This document shows positions 17,466 to 26,611 of a stretch of DNA of 64,000 nucleotides, in pieces. This DNA comes from JAPORK01 sp026710285 (GTDB lineage Bacteria; Pseudomonadota; Gammaproteobacteria; Pseudomonadales; Endozoicomonadaceae). Location: contig OZ241746.1 in the NCBI GenBank assembly GCA_965201045.1, positions 5,208,001 through 5,272,000 on the forward strand, given 5' to 3'. The notes under the pieces were generated by a model, which did no database searches, had not been told where the DNA came from, and saw nothing but the letters and a program-made list of their open reading frames with translations. Numbering within the stretch: position 1 is the stretch's first letter; each line of letters begins with the position of its first letter. A program made the translations under genes and the position numbers.

Positions 17466-17857
17466 TAAATGTCAGTGCAGATATGTTTCAGTGGACCAGA
17501 GGTAATCCTGCATTTCTAATCATACTCTTATACATATATGGATACCCCTCTGATTGCAAATTGATTAACTATATTTGATTTACGGTCATGGTCATATATT
17601 CGGCGTCTTAAGTAATGGCTTATTTCAATAGCCTTGTGCCATGATGAATTTTGAACCTCATCTCCTTATCAAATGTACGGCTTAGCTAGCTTTATGTATT
17701 TCAGGTTTTTACGAGGCTGGATAACCATTTAGCTCATCAACTGTTGCAAACTCAGTAGGTAACACCTCTTTTTTTTACTTGTAAATTCCATTTTTCAGGC
17801 ATAAAAACCCCTCACCCCATTATTTGTCAACATGCCGGGAACAGCATTTCTTCTTTG
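17466..17857. other. Spacer between queH and an IS1380 remnant
   Basis: No gene is visible. Part of the 3' end probably belongs to the terminus of the IS1380 remnant that begins at 17858, but I cannot place the boundary. Confidence 0.35.
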
Positions 17858-18440
17858 CTAGCCAGGATTAAGCCGCTCAGCTACCTGTTGAAAAAGAAGT
17901 TTGTAAGGGTAAGCACTGGACAAAAGAAATCGTATACGCCTACTATTTCTAAGAATTACTGCCGCAATCTTGAGTAACTTTAACCGAATTGTACCTGCTT
18001 GTGCCCGAGCCAATTCTATTCCGACCAAACTTACTCGAATCTGTTCTAGTAAAATATAAGCTAATGATGATAGTAATAAACGAAATTGGTCTGCTCATCA
18101 GGAATGACAACTAGTCCGATCTGCAAATAAACCTAATTGTTGCTCTTTGATTCGGCTCTCCATTTCACCTCTTGCGCAATACACAGTATCATATAAATCT
18201 GATGTTGTTGCTTCAAGATTAGTAACGACAAATCGTGGATTGCTTCCCTTTTCAAGATGTTCTATTTTTACAATTATTCGACGCTTACCATTCCAGCTGC
18301 CTGCAGCATACTGCAAATTTTTAAACTTTCTAATTTTTTGCTGAGTTTTTTCATATTCTTCTTCGACTTCATTAACGTCTGACTGAATCATTTTATTCAA
18401 TCGTTTGTTTTGAGGAATACCTACAATATAATTAACATCA
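17858..18440 (-). pseudogene. IS1380-family transposase, C-terminal half, frameshifted
   Basis: On the minus strand the peptide runs VDVNYIVGIPQNKRLNKM, then YEKTQQKIRKFKNLQYAAGSW, then NPRFVVTNLEA, YCARGEMESRIKEQQLGLFADRTSCH. It then shifts frame to DQFRLLLSSLAYILLEQIR…GTIRLKLLKIAAVILRNSRRI and ends with AERLNPG at 17858. These are the C-terminal blocks of IS1380 transposases. The 5' edge abuts the group II intron scar at about 18440. It is the same family as the fragment at 12448, but keeps the other end. Confidence 0.8.
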
Positions 18441-18484
18441 ACGGTTCTACGAGGGGCTGTGGGGGAGGTTCCCACGGTCTACTC
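18440..18484 (+). other. Group II intron 3' end remnant (domain VI), copy B
   Basis: Only the last bases of domain V (ACGGTTC) remain. They are followed by GAGGGGCTGTGGGGGAGGTT, then CCCACGGTCTACTC, matching 7791-7826 read on the minus strand. It joins directly to the truncated IS1380 transposase, so the intron body was lost or replaced. Confidence 0.6.
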
Positions 18485-18710
18485 TCCGATCCGCACGCAG
18501 GGATCTATGGAGGTTGGAACTGCCAATGGGCAGTTCCTTCTACCCGGTATTGGTATTTACAGCGTATTTTCTATAAGATTATACATATCGCAGATATTTG
18601 TATAAGGGGATGCAACCCCTGCTGGAATAACGCAGCTTCTGAGTATTATCTATTTGTTAAGGAAGAATTTTTATTAAACCAAAAACTCCGAACCGAGGTT
18701 ACCTAAACAC
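18485..18710 (+). repeat. Interspersed repeat downstream of a group II intron scar, copy B
   Basis: It matches the minus strand of 7336-7528 plus 7764-7790, with no MITE in between. It shows the uninterrupted form of the site that the MITE entered in copy A (GATCTATGGAGGTTGG here). No coding sequence is evident. Confidence 0.65.
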
Positions 18711-18819
18711 TATCTTTAATTTTGAACACTACCCACTTACTGAACACTACCAAACTTCTAAGTTAACAAACATTACCTGAATACTTTTACCGATGCTTTA
18801 ACAATTTAAGCGAAATTCC

Positions 18820-18847
18820 CCCCGCATAACAGCTTTGCTGTTTGGGG
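18820..18847. repeat. Left-end hairpin of the IS605-type element
   Basis: CCCC, a short bulge, AACAGC, loop TTT, GCTGTT, T, GGGG. An imperfect palindrome close to the end is what Y1 transposases bind. Confidence 0.6.
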
Positions 18848-18865
18848 ATGGGATGGATAGCGTTG

Positions 18866-19270
18866 TTAGTTTTCTGGTCTTTTCTGTTTTTGTATGTACT
18901 CTTTTAGTATTTCAAGCGGGGCTCCGCCCGCAGTGATCAGGCAATACGCCCTTGTCCACAAAACGGGCTTTTTCCAGTAGTGGCTCTTCAGGTGGTTAGC
19001 AAACTCTTTCCTGATGAGCCGGCTGGTTACTGTTTTCAGGCTGTTGACAAACTTGCTTGGCGTGATTGTAGGGTGAAAGTCCAGGAGGAGGTGAACATGA
19101 TCTGCTTCTCCACCAAACTCATCCAGCCCAACCTCCCACTTTTTACAAAGACGGAGACAAATTTCTTTGAACCGATCAAGCATTGTTACCGAAAGACACT
19201 TTCTTCGATATTTCGTAACTAACACTAAATGGTGTTTTAGCTTGTAACAGCAGTGATAGTGTGCATTCAT
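18866..19270 (-). CDS. tnpA: IS200/IS605 transposase TnpA (Y1 HUH)
   Basis: TnpA is 134 residues, normal for this family. It nicks and rejoins single-stranded element ends as a dimer. The ATG at 19270 starts MNAHYHCCYKLKHHLVLVTKYRRK, the usual N-terminal strand. The frame is open for 90 codons further upstream, but that would run across the tnpB start. The HUH motif is ADHVHLLLDF (H-V-H), and the catalytic Tyr is probably in LKEYIQKQ near the C-terminus. All key residues look intact, so the element may be active. tnpB is divergent, 38 bp away. Confidence 0.92.
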   Translation of the reverse strand: MNAHYHCCYKLKHHLVLVTKYRRKCLSVTMLDRFKEICLRLCKKWEVGLDEFGGEADHVHLLLDFHPTITPSKFVNSLKTVTSRLIRKEFANHLKSHYWKKPVLWTRAYCLITAGGAPLEILKEYIQKQKRPEN

Positions 19271-19273
19271 ATG

Positions 19274-19302
19274 TTGACACCAATTGATTTTTTTGATAGT
19301 AT
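19274..19302 (+). promoter_or_regulatory. Promoter of tnpB, probably giving a leaderless mRNA
   Basis: A perfect -35 (TTGACA, 19274-19279) is separated by 17 bp from TAGTAT (19297-19302). The tnpB ATG at 19309 is only six bases beyond the -10, about where transcription should begin. No ribosome site precedes it, so the mRNA is probably leaderless. Confidence 0.6.
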
Positions 19303-19308
19303 ACGCCG

Positions 19309-20541
19309 ATGAGAGCTTACAAGTACAGAATTTATCCGAACAAGAAACAAAAATTGTTGTTGACACAACACTTCGGTTGCTCTCGCCATGTGTATAACTG
19401 GGCACTATCTGAAAAAGAAAAACACTACAAGGAAACCGGGAAGAGCCTTTCAAAACGCAACCTTCAGGATAGATTGGTTGCCAGCAAAAAAAGAGACAAA
19501 CCCTGGTTAAACAAAGTAAACAGCCAAAGCCTTCTGGCATCGTTAGCTAATCTGGATAAGGCTTTCTCTAATTTTTTCAAGGGGCGGGCAAAATTCCCAC
19601 GATTCAAAAGTAAGTATGCAGGTTGGCAATCCTTCCAGTGTCCTCAAAACGTCTCGGCAAACTTTGAAAGCAACACGGTTGATTTACCAAAGATAAAAGG
19701 AATAAAATCCAGGTTACACCGAGGTTTTGAAGGGAAGATCAAAACAGTTACAATAAAGCGCTCACCTTCAGGGAAGTTTTTTGCAAGTGTTCTTGTAGAC
19801 GAGCAAGTACATATACCTATATCGGTAACAGTTGATTCTGAATACACGCTTGGTTTAGATGTTGGTCTTGAGCACATGCTAATAGACAGCCATGGAAAAA
19901 AGACAGAGAACCCACGGTTTCTCAAAGATTCCCTGAATAGTCTTGCTGTTGAACAAAGAAGGCTGTCCAGAAAAAAACAAGATTCTTCAAACAGAGCGAA
20001 ACAAAGGCGGAGGGTAGCAACTGTACACGAGAAAGTGTCAAATCGCCGCTACGATTTCATTCAAAAAGAAACGGCAGTACTGGTCAACAAAAGCCACGTG
20101 ACCACATTTGCCGTTGAAGACCTGAATATCAAAAGTATGGTAAAAAACCGCAAGCTGTCCAGAGCCATCAACGATGTGAGTTGGGGCACGTTTCTTTCTG
20201 TGTTGGAGTACAAGTGCCGATGGAACGGAAAAAACCTTGTTCGTATTGGTCGTTTCCAGCCCAGCTCAAAGCTTTGTAGTGAGTGCGGAATCAGGAAAGA
20301 AAAATTGCCCTTGTCTGTGAGGAGCTGGCAGTGTCAGCACTGTCAAACCCTACACGACAGAGACGTCAATGCAGCAAAAAATATTAGAAATTTTGCTTTG
20401 GCTGATGCGCCGGGACACGGCGTTTGTGTAAAGAGTTCCTCTGTAGCAAAACCTGTCAGCCCAGGTGCTACAGCGAAAGGTGTTGAGGATTCTCAACATG
20501 GGTCGCAAGAAGCCCCCACTACAACCGCTCTTGCGGTTTAG
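19309..20541 (+). CDS. tnpB: RNA-guided nuclease TnpB of an IS605 element
   Basis: TnpB (410 residues) is the ancestor-like relative of Cas12. It uses an RNA from the element's right end to cut DNA next to a short target-adjacent motif. The N-terminus MRAYKYRIYPNKKQKLLLTQHFGCSRHVYNWAL is typical. The RuvC-like nuclease residues are present: Asp in LGLDVGLEHM, Glu in FAVEDLNIKSM, and the final Asp in LHDRDVNAAKNI. A zinc finger lies between them (CSECG…CQHC). The Ala/Ser-rich tail overlaps the right-end hairpin, where the guide RNA is normally made. All catalytic residues are intact. Confidence 0.94.
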   Translation: MRAYKYRIYPNKKQKLLLTQHFGCSRHVYNWALSEKEKHYKETGKSLSKRNLQDRLVASKKRDKPWLNKVNSQSLLASLANLDKAFSNFFKGRAKFPRFKSKYAGWQSFQCPQNVSANFESNTVDLPKIKGIKSRLHRGFEGKIKTVTIKRSPSGKFFASVLVDEQVHIPISVTVDSEYTLGLDVGLEHMLIDSHGKKTENPRFLKDSLNSLAVEQRRLSRKKQDSSNRAKQRRRVATVHEKVSNRRYDFIQKETAVLVNKSHVTTFAVEDLNIKSMVKNRKLSRAINDVSWGTFLSVLEYKCRWNGKNLVRIGRFQPSSKLCSECGIRKEKLPLSVRSWQCQHCQTLHDRDVNAAKNIRNFALADAPGHGVCVKSSSVAKPVSPGATAKGVEDSQHGSQEAPTTTALAV

Positions 20542-20556
20542 TGGTGGGAGTGTGTC
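20400..20556 (+). ncRNA. Predicted omega RNA region of TnpB
   Basis: In known IS605 systems the guide RNA is the 3' part of the tnpB message plus the right end of the element, with the guide taken from flanking DNA. The hairpin at 20514-20548 (CCCCACTACAACCGC, loop TCTT, GCGGTTTAGTGGTGGG) contains the tnpB stop codon and fits that role. The start is a guess. The guide would come from sequence just after 20556, i.e. around the 3' end of the first RHS gene. Confidence 0.4.
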
Positions 20557-20561
20557 ACATG

Positions 20562-23500
20562 CTAGAATAACCAGTTTTTGTAAGCGTGTCTTCCAAGATC
20601 GCGGAAAGAATAAACTTTAAACCCTCCACCTGCATTGAAAAATTCTTTCACAGGGAGAAGTCTCAACGATGTATTTTCACACCACATCGAACTACCGTCT
20701 GTTAAATACATATACCAGAACGTAGGGTATCGACCATCATTGTCACTGGTTAAAACACCTGAAAATGCTCCGTCTTTACCTCCACTTGCGATCATCACAC
20801 TTCGATATGAGTCGGGTACAGCATTTGTCAAATCAATACCATCACGACTGTATTTTAGTTCACCAAATAATCGTGACATCATTGAATCATAAAAGACACT
20901 ATACTCACTCTCTGCTGCGGTGCCGTTCAATACTCGTAACTTTAAGGAGATAAGCTCCCTGAATGATTTTAAGCTTACCTTAGTGCGTGTAATTTTAGCG
21001 CTAATCAACAGATTTTTTATATCATTATCTATTGCTCCTTTCAATGTATCACTCTCATATAAACTTTTCCAAAGTTTGAAAATTGGTGAATAACCTTTGA
21101 TTAATAATGTTCGTTCACCATAAAGTCCGAACAGTCCGAAACGTCCAGATCTGCTCATAACTTTATTGGGAATGATTGTTTTTAACTCTTTTGCTACTGC
21201 TTCCTCTACTGTATCGGCAAAGACTCCTTCTGTCCCGCAAAGGTCACTCAACAGTGAAGCAAGACAACCTCCCATAGGAACAACGAATGCCAGACCACCT
21301 GTTATAGCTGTGGCGATATTCAAACCTTTGTTGTGAGGTTTTATTGCTGAAGCAATCGTGAGTGCTGAAAACCCGGCGGTACTCCCGAGATCAGCTAATA
21401 ATAGTCCTGCTGTCATTGTTCCTTTATATACTCCAACGGCAATTGAGACCCCACATATAAGAGCCATAGCAGCTACCCAAAGGGTTGCCTTGATGATACG
21501 ACCCTTTTTTGAATCAGGCAGTCCGAATGAGCTAATCTTATTGAGAATATTGAATGTTATACCCACCCATTTTGGCATATTACCATCAGGGTCATTATGC
21601 ATTATTGGATTATTACCACCAAAAGCATAACCATCCCCGGCTGAATCTTCGCTAAGGAAATAGCGCTGAGCCGAACTATAAGTTCGGTTTCCTGCTCCTA
21701 AAAATTGCCATCCGGTCAGTGGATCGGTTCGTGTACCATTAAACCCTTCCAGTGTCTGCTGATATGAAGAGGGTGATTCAGTTGCATTTTTGTACCACTT
21801 CATTCCGTATGGACTGTAAACATTATACTGTTTTAATGCATATAAAGATCTGTTATGATCATTTTTTGCCGAAGCGATCTTGTGCATAACCGTTATAACA
21901 TCACCTCTATAATTCTTTCCATAAAATTCATTGATTACACCATCAACGGCTTTTGCAACACCCAGGTAGCTGATCATATGCATTGCACCCGGGCGACCGG
22001 TTTGTTCACCAAGTAACGTTTTATTCATGTAGAGCAGATAAGTAATATTACCGGTGGGAGACGTTTCGCGTGCTTTTCTGCCACTACCATCATAACTATA
22101 TTGTTGTTGTTTTCCGTTAGGCGTCAGCACAGAAGTTATCTGATTAAATATATTATACGTCACATGGTTTCCTTCTTCATCAATAATCATATTACCGCTA
22201 TCATCATAGGATAAGTCTCTGGTGACCGGTGTCTTATTATTCCATGCAGTGCTGACTTGTTGTAAACGTAAAGGTGCTTTGGCATCTCCGTAAGTATAAG
22301 TCATAACTTTATTTAAACTATGATGCTGTTGGGCATCACGCAGCTGTTCTGTGACCTGTTGCATGCGGTTTAAGTGATTAAATGTATAGTGTTGAGATAC
22401 GATAACAGGGGCTTCTTTTATATCTGCACCGGCAAATGCGGTATCTCTTGGACATAGCGGCAGTCCTGCTGAACCGGTACAAGACATGGAGATCAGGTTA
22501 TTACGTTGATCATATTTATACTGTAAGATGGCATGCTGGCTTGCTCTGCCATTTTCAATGATTTGCATAATATTATTATCGACATCATAAGTGTATTTCT
22601 GTTCAAAAAACAGTTGTTCATTGTGATCTTTATCAGGTTCTGTAAAATCAGTTACATCACTTTGACGTCCCAGTTTGTCATATTTAATAGTACGAATACT
22701 GTCTTTTGCACCCTCTGTACGACTACCGTAATAAATTTTATTTGTACGGGAAAAACCGTCATAAACAAATCTGTACAGCGTTTCTTCATTACCATTTTTC
22801 ATTTTATAAAAAACATTTTCCGCTCTACCCAGCTGGTCATACTCTGTAACCACTGTATTACCAGAAATATCCGGTGAAGAGATAACCTGACGTGCCAGAT
22901 TGTAATGCCATTGTAAGTGGTAATCCGGATAGCCATTTTTTCCCGAACGGTTGATTTGTTGTAACTTACCATCATCACTATAAGCATAAGTCGTTGTGCC
23001 GGTAATATCCTGTTTTTTTATGGGTAAGACTGTTATATGATCATAATCAATCTGTGATATGGTTTTTCCGTCCAGCCATTCGTGTATCGGTAGTCCTGTT
23101 ACATTATACTGCCATGAAATAATATGTCCTGTGGATGTTGTTTTTGTTGCAATCTGACCATCTGTCTTATAAGTGTAGTGTGTCTTTTTGCCATCTTCTC
23201 CGGTTTCCCATAACAATCTGCCTGCTGCATCATATGCCGCAGAAGAGAGTAGATACCCTTCACTGCTGTCAGCAGGATAAACCCATTTTTCAACAATCTG
23301 GTCATGGATATTATAAACATTATGTACTCTGTCCCCTGCTGAATTGATCGTATCAGTCACATGTCCTAATGCATCATAGCGGTTAGTTATTACTTTTCCG
23401 GCAGGATCTGTTGTGGAGATAAGTCTTCCATAGCGGTCCCAGGTTTTAACCAGTACCTGAGCTTCAGGTATTTTTTCTGCCTGCATGGTGCATAATGTTG

Positions 23501-26072
23501 TTGCGAGAGGATTTTCCATGGCAGGTAACACTATCTGTTTTACCGGTTTACCCAGTTTGTTCGTGCGGATCACAGCAACAGGAGAGTAATGACCATCGCT
23601 ATCTTGTTCATAACTGATACTACAAAGGTTACCGTCATCATATTGTCTGACCATTTTTTCTCCGTCAGGTAAATATGCTGTAATCATTCTACCACGATTA
23701 TCGTAGTCATATTTTGTTATCAGAGGTATTATTTTATAAACAGCATCCGATGCTGCATCTGTGTTGCTACGATAAGGGAGATAACTATATTCAGCTGCTA
23801 TACGTCCATGGCTGTCATACGTTTTGCTATGTGTTATTCTCCACTCATTATTTGCTTTTCCTGTGTCAGAAATGGTTTCATCAAAACGTTTTAATTTCCT
23901 CCCCATGCTATCAAAAATAATTTTACGTTTTAAGCCATTACCGACAGTGATGACAAGCTGATTGAGTGTTGGTGATATAGTGTAATCATAATGTTTACTG
24001 GTAGCAAACGCTGTACCTGTAGCCAGATCAATCCGGGTTACATGACCTATAAGATCATAAAAATAATGGCTGGAATTTTTACCTTCAGCATTGCTTTCAT
24101 TCACTACCTGGTTAGTAAATAAACTCGTACTCACAAAACTTGATGGTAGTCGTTTATCTGTTTCTACATCTAGAACCACTTCACTATAGTGTGTTTCAAC
24201 TGAACGATTGGCATTAATATGATAGTAATAGTATCTGATAACCGGACCATCCTTAGAATTTGTAGTTAAGTTTTGATAGAATGATGTTTTTTTAAGTAGA
24301 CCATAAGTAAAAGGATCATCAGGATCATTATAATATTGTCGTGTTATTGAAACATGATGTTCACCTGCGTAACTATCCTCACTACTCTCTGTCAACATGT
24401 ATCCTTTGCCACTGATATTAGAAAATTTATGATAATTAATATATCTGGATATAGCCGGCAGACCTGACCCCGGAACAGACGCAGTTGCACTGTGGAGTAG
24501 TGAAACCACTGACCAGTCTGCTGGTTCTTGCGGACAACCGGATATGTTGGTATTATTGTCAGAAGTACAGTAAGTCATCTGTTCCTCATGACCATAACTG
24601 TCTTTACTCATCAGTAACCGTCCCTGGTCATCATAACGTTTAACAACAGTGGTTATTAATGGTGATTCGCCCGGATGATTACTCCAGATTGTAGTTACTA
24701 TCTTCAAAGGACGATCATAAGTAGCAGGTAACTGGTCAAAGGTGGTCTGTGCACAACCATCACTAACATCTGTACGACAGAAAAAATTTTGCGTTTCAGC
24801 TAACAAATGATTGTCATTATCACTGATCGTTTTTGTATCAATTAACAAATGATATTTATTAAAAGTACGCAGTTCTTTGACAATACCGTTATCTGTTATT
24901 GTTTTATAAGTATAATGACCCAGAACCCTAAACAGAATATCCTGACCTGAATTTTGTAAAAAACTTAAGCCTGAATTGTAAGCGAGGTAATTGTGGTGGT
25001 TGGCATTGGTACTGTCATAACTATAACGGGTGATCATTTCTGGTTGCCCAAATCCCGGGCGAACATTGGTTCTGGTGACAACACATATTGCACGCGTTTG
25101 AGTACCATTTGTTGATAATTTCATGGCGCCATTACAATTATAATTCATGGTCTTTATTAAACCGGTAGGATAGATAATTTTATATAACAGAAAACCCCTG
25201 TAATCTAAATTGACCGTTTTGTAATCAGTGATATTTGTAACCGGGAAAGAGACTGTGCGTATCCGTCTGTTAATACGATTAATCTGTATAGTAACCGGTG
25301 ATCCGTCAACGCTATAACTGGTGATATTGATATAATTATCATTATAAGTTAATGAAATTTTATGTCCTGAATCATCCATAATACGACTTAACAAGTGTGT
25401 TCCGGGCAGATATTTAAAATTAACACCTCTGCCATCTTGCTGTTCCAGACGGGTTTCATAACCTTCATGGTTAAGTGTTTCTCTTAATGCGTTTGCATAA
25501 GTAATGACAAAATTATTTTTTTTACTGCCATTAATCAGAATGTCTTTTAATTTATGGTAACGTGGCCACCAATGGTCTCTGTCAACTTTACGTAACTGAA
25601 AGCTTTGTCCCTGAGAAGTTGTCAGCTGATTATTGGATGGATTAAAATGGGTCAGGTTCCAGCTCCATCCGATGCCCAGTCCGTCCGGATTAGCTAAAGA
25701 ACTGGTACTGTAGTTTACATTTAAATTGATATTGGGTCCCCGATTCATATTACTCACCAAACTACCCACCTGCAACCATGCAGAAAATATACCGGTTCGT
25801 GGATCTATCTGTGTTCCCCATACCTTTTGAAAAGTAAATGCGTTGGACCATACTGCTGACTGATCTGCTTCTGCTTTTAAACGAGACTTTTTATTTTTTT
25901 TATTATATTGATGCACAGCCTGGTTATCTTTTTTTTGTTGTATTGGTATTACCTTTTTTGTATGATTATCTTTTGATAAAAAAGGAGCAGCATAAACGAT
26001 TTGCCCATAACAAAGTAATGGTAAAATAACAACACAAACTACAGCAAAGCAATAATACTTTTTGAGTTTCAT
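20562..26072 (-). CDS. Giant secreted RHS/YD-repeat protein 1
   Basis: 1836 residues. The start has AGGTTA nine bases upstream. Residues 1-28 form a Sec signal peptide ending QIVYA|APF. A basic K/Q/N-rich linker (about 30-60) follows, then an N-terminal domain (GTQIDPRTGIFSAWLQVGSL…GLGIGWSWNL). From about 330 to 1400 come many YD repeats, such as YDNRGRMITAYLPDGE and WDRYGRLISTTDPAGK, which build a beta-cocoon in known RHS proteins. The RHS core (GFNGTRTDPLTGWQFLG…RYFLSEDSAGDGYAFGGNNP) ends in NDPDGN near 1495, the usual self-cleavage region. The 340-residue tail has two or three hydrophobic segments and then a globular part of unknown function. No immunity gene is adjacent. The body is nearly identical to protein 2 next door. 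An IS605 element abuts the 3' end. Confidence 0.9.
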   Translation of the reverse strand: MKLKKYYCFAVVCVVILPLLCYGQIVYAAPFLSKDNHTKKVIPIQQKKDNQAVHQYNKKNKKSRLKAEADQSAVWSNAFTFQKVWGTQIDPRTGIFSAWLQVGSLVSNMNRGPNINLNVNYSTSSLANPDGLGIGWSWNLTHFNPSNNQLTTSQGQSFQLRKVDRDHWWPRYHKLKDILINGSKKNNFVITYANALRETLNHEGYETRLEQQDGRGVNFKYLPGTHLLSRIMDDSGHKISLTYNDNYINITSYSVDGSPVTIQINRINRRIRTVSFPVTNITDYKTVNLDYRGFLLYKIIYPTGLIKTMNYNCNGAMKLSTNGTQTRAICVVTRTNVRPGFGQPEMITRYSYDSTNANHHNYLAYNSGLSFLQNSGQDILFRVLGHYTYKTITDNGIVKELRTFNKYHLLIDTKTISDNDNHLLAETQNFFCRTDVSDGCAQTTFDQLPATYDRPLKIVTTIWSNHPGESPLITTVVKRYDDQGRLLMSKDSYGHEEQMTYCTSDNNTNISGCPQEPADWSVVSLLHSATASVPGSGLPAISRYINYHKFSNISGKGYMLTESSEDSYAGEHHVSITRQYYNDPDDPFTYGLLKKTSFYQNLTTNSKDGPVIRYYYYHINANRSVETHYSEVVLDVETDKRLPSSFVSTSLFTNQVVNESNAEGKNSSHYFYDLIGHVTRIDLATGTAFATSKHYDYTISPTLNQLVITVGNGLKRKIIFDSMGRKLKRFDETISDTGKANNEWRITHSKTYDSHGRIAAEYSYLPYRSNTDAASDAVYKIIPLITKYDYDNRGRMITAYLPDGEKMVRQYDDGNLCSISYEQDSDGHYSPVAVIRTNKLGKPVKQIVLPAMENPLATTLCTMQAEKIPEAQVLVKTWDRYGRLISTTDPAGKVITNRYDALGHVTDTINSAGDRVHNVYNIHDQIVEKWVYPADSSEGYLLSSAAYDAAGRLLWETGEDGKKTHYTYKTDGQIATKTTSTGHIISWQYNVTGLPIHEWLDGKTISQIDYDHITVLPIKKQDITGTTTYAYSDDGKLQQINRSGKNGYPDYHLQWHYNLARQVISSPDISGNTVVTEYDQLGRAENVFYKMKNGNEETLYRFVYDGFSRTNKIYYGSRTEGAKDSIRTIKYDKLGRQSDVTDFTEPDKDHNEQLFFEQKYTYDVDNNIMQIIENGRASQHAILQYKYDQRNNLISMSCTGSAGLPLCPRDTAFAGADIKEAPVIVSQHYTFNHLNRMQQVTEQLRDAQQHHSLNKVMTYTYGDAKAPLRLQQVSTAWNNKTPVTRDLSYDDSGNMIIDEEGNHVTYNIFNQITSVLTPNGKQQQYSYDGSGRKARETSPTGNITYLLYMNKTLLGEQTGRPGAMHMISYLGVAKAVDGVINEFYGKNYRGDVITVMHKIASAKNDHNRSLYALKQYNVYSPYGMKWYKNATESPSSYQQTLEGFNGTRTDPLTGWQFLGAGNRTYSSAQRYFLSEDSAGDGYAFGGNNPIMHNDPDGNMPKWVGITFNILNKISSFGLPDSKKGRIIKATLWVAAMALICGVSIAVGVYKGTMTAGLLLADLGSTAGFSALTIASAIKPHNKGLNIATAITGGLAFVVPMGGCLASLLSDLCGTEGVFADTVEEAVAKELKTIIPNKVMSRSGRFGLFGLYGERTLLIKGYSPIFKLWKSLYESDTLKGAIDNDIKNLLISAKITRTKVSLKSFRELISLKLRVLNGTAAESEYSVFYDSMMSRLFGELKYSRDGIDLTNAVPDSYRSVMIASGGKDGAFSGVLTSDNDGRYPTFWYMYLTDGSSMWCENTSLRLLPVKEFFNAGGGFKVYSFRDLGRHAYKNWLF

Positions 26073-26611
26073 ACAATGTAACCTGTGTAACTAATGTGAA
26101 AAAGAAATAATGAGATATGAACTCATTATGCCTGAAGTGATTAATTCTAATGTTTTATGTTTAGTAAAAATAAAGAATTCCACAACAGGGAATTTAATGC
26201 TTTGAAAGTAAGTTGATACAGGATTAGGTTTATTTTATTGTTTATGATTTTTCTCGCAAATAAAGCATTCTTTTATAATCTATAGCACAAAATAATACGG
26301 ACAATAGTTAATTACGATATTGGCATAAATATTCACCAGACAGGCTGTATAACCAGATAAAAATTTTCACTATACTCCAACATACATTTCCTGATTTAAA
26401 TGAAAGTCTGATTTGAAATTATAGTTAGCTGCCATCTGAAGAGAAGTAACTTTACTACAAAAAGCTTCTAAAACAGATTCTTTGCAGTGTTATTGATTTT
26501 TTTTAAAAACTTAAGTCGTTTAAGTAAATCTAATAAGAGATTACTCTACGCTAATCATTGCGCATCCAATGTCTTGCAAAATTATTAAAATTAATCTAAA
26601 GATTAGTTTCT
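26073..26611. other. Spacer upstream of RHS gene 1
   Basis: About 540 AT-rich bases with no gene. It should hold the promoter of RHS gene 1, read leftward. Unlike the spacers at 32147 and 37982 it shows no obvious copy elsewhere in the window. Confidence 0.35.

Larger units (their letters stand above)
18811..20556. mobile_element. Intact-looking IS200/IS605 element
   Basis: The element carries divergent tnpA and tnpB between two end hairpins. The left-end hairpin is at 18820-18847 and the right-end hairpin at 20514-20548. Both genes are full length. Such elements move as single strands through end hairpins and leave no target duplication, so the exact ends are estimated. It lies 6-20 bp from the stop of the first RHS gene. 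Confidence 0.8.

Noticed and set aside
18866..19540. Long form of TnpA starting at 19540
   Set aside because: The extra 90 residues would overlap the tnpB start on the other strand. The family start matches the ATG at 19270.
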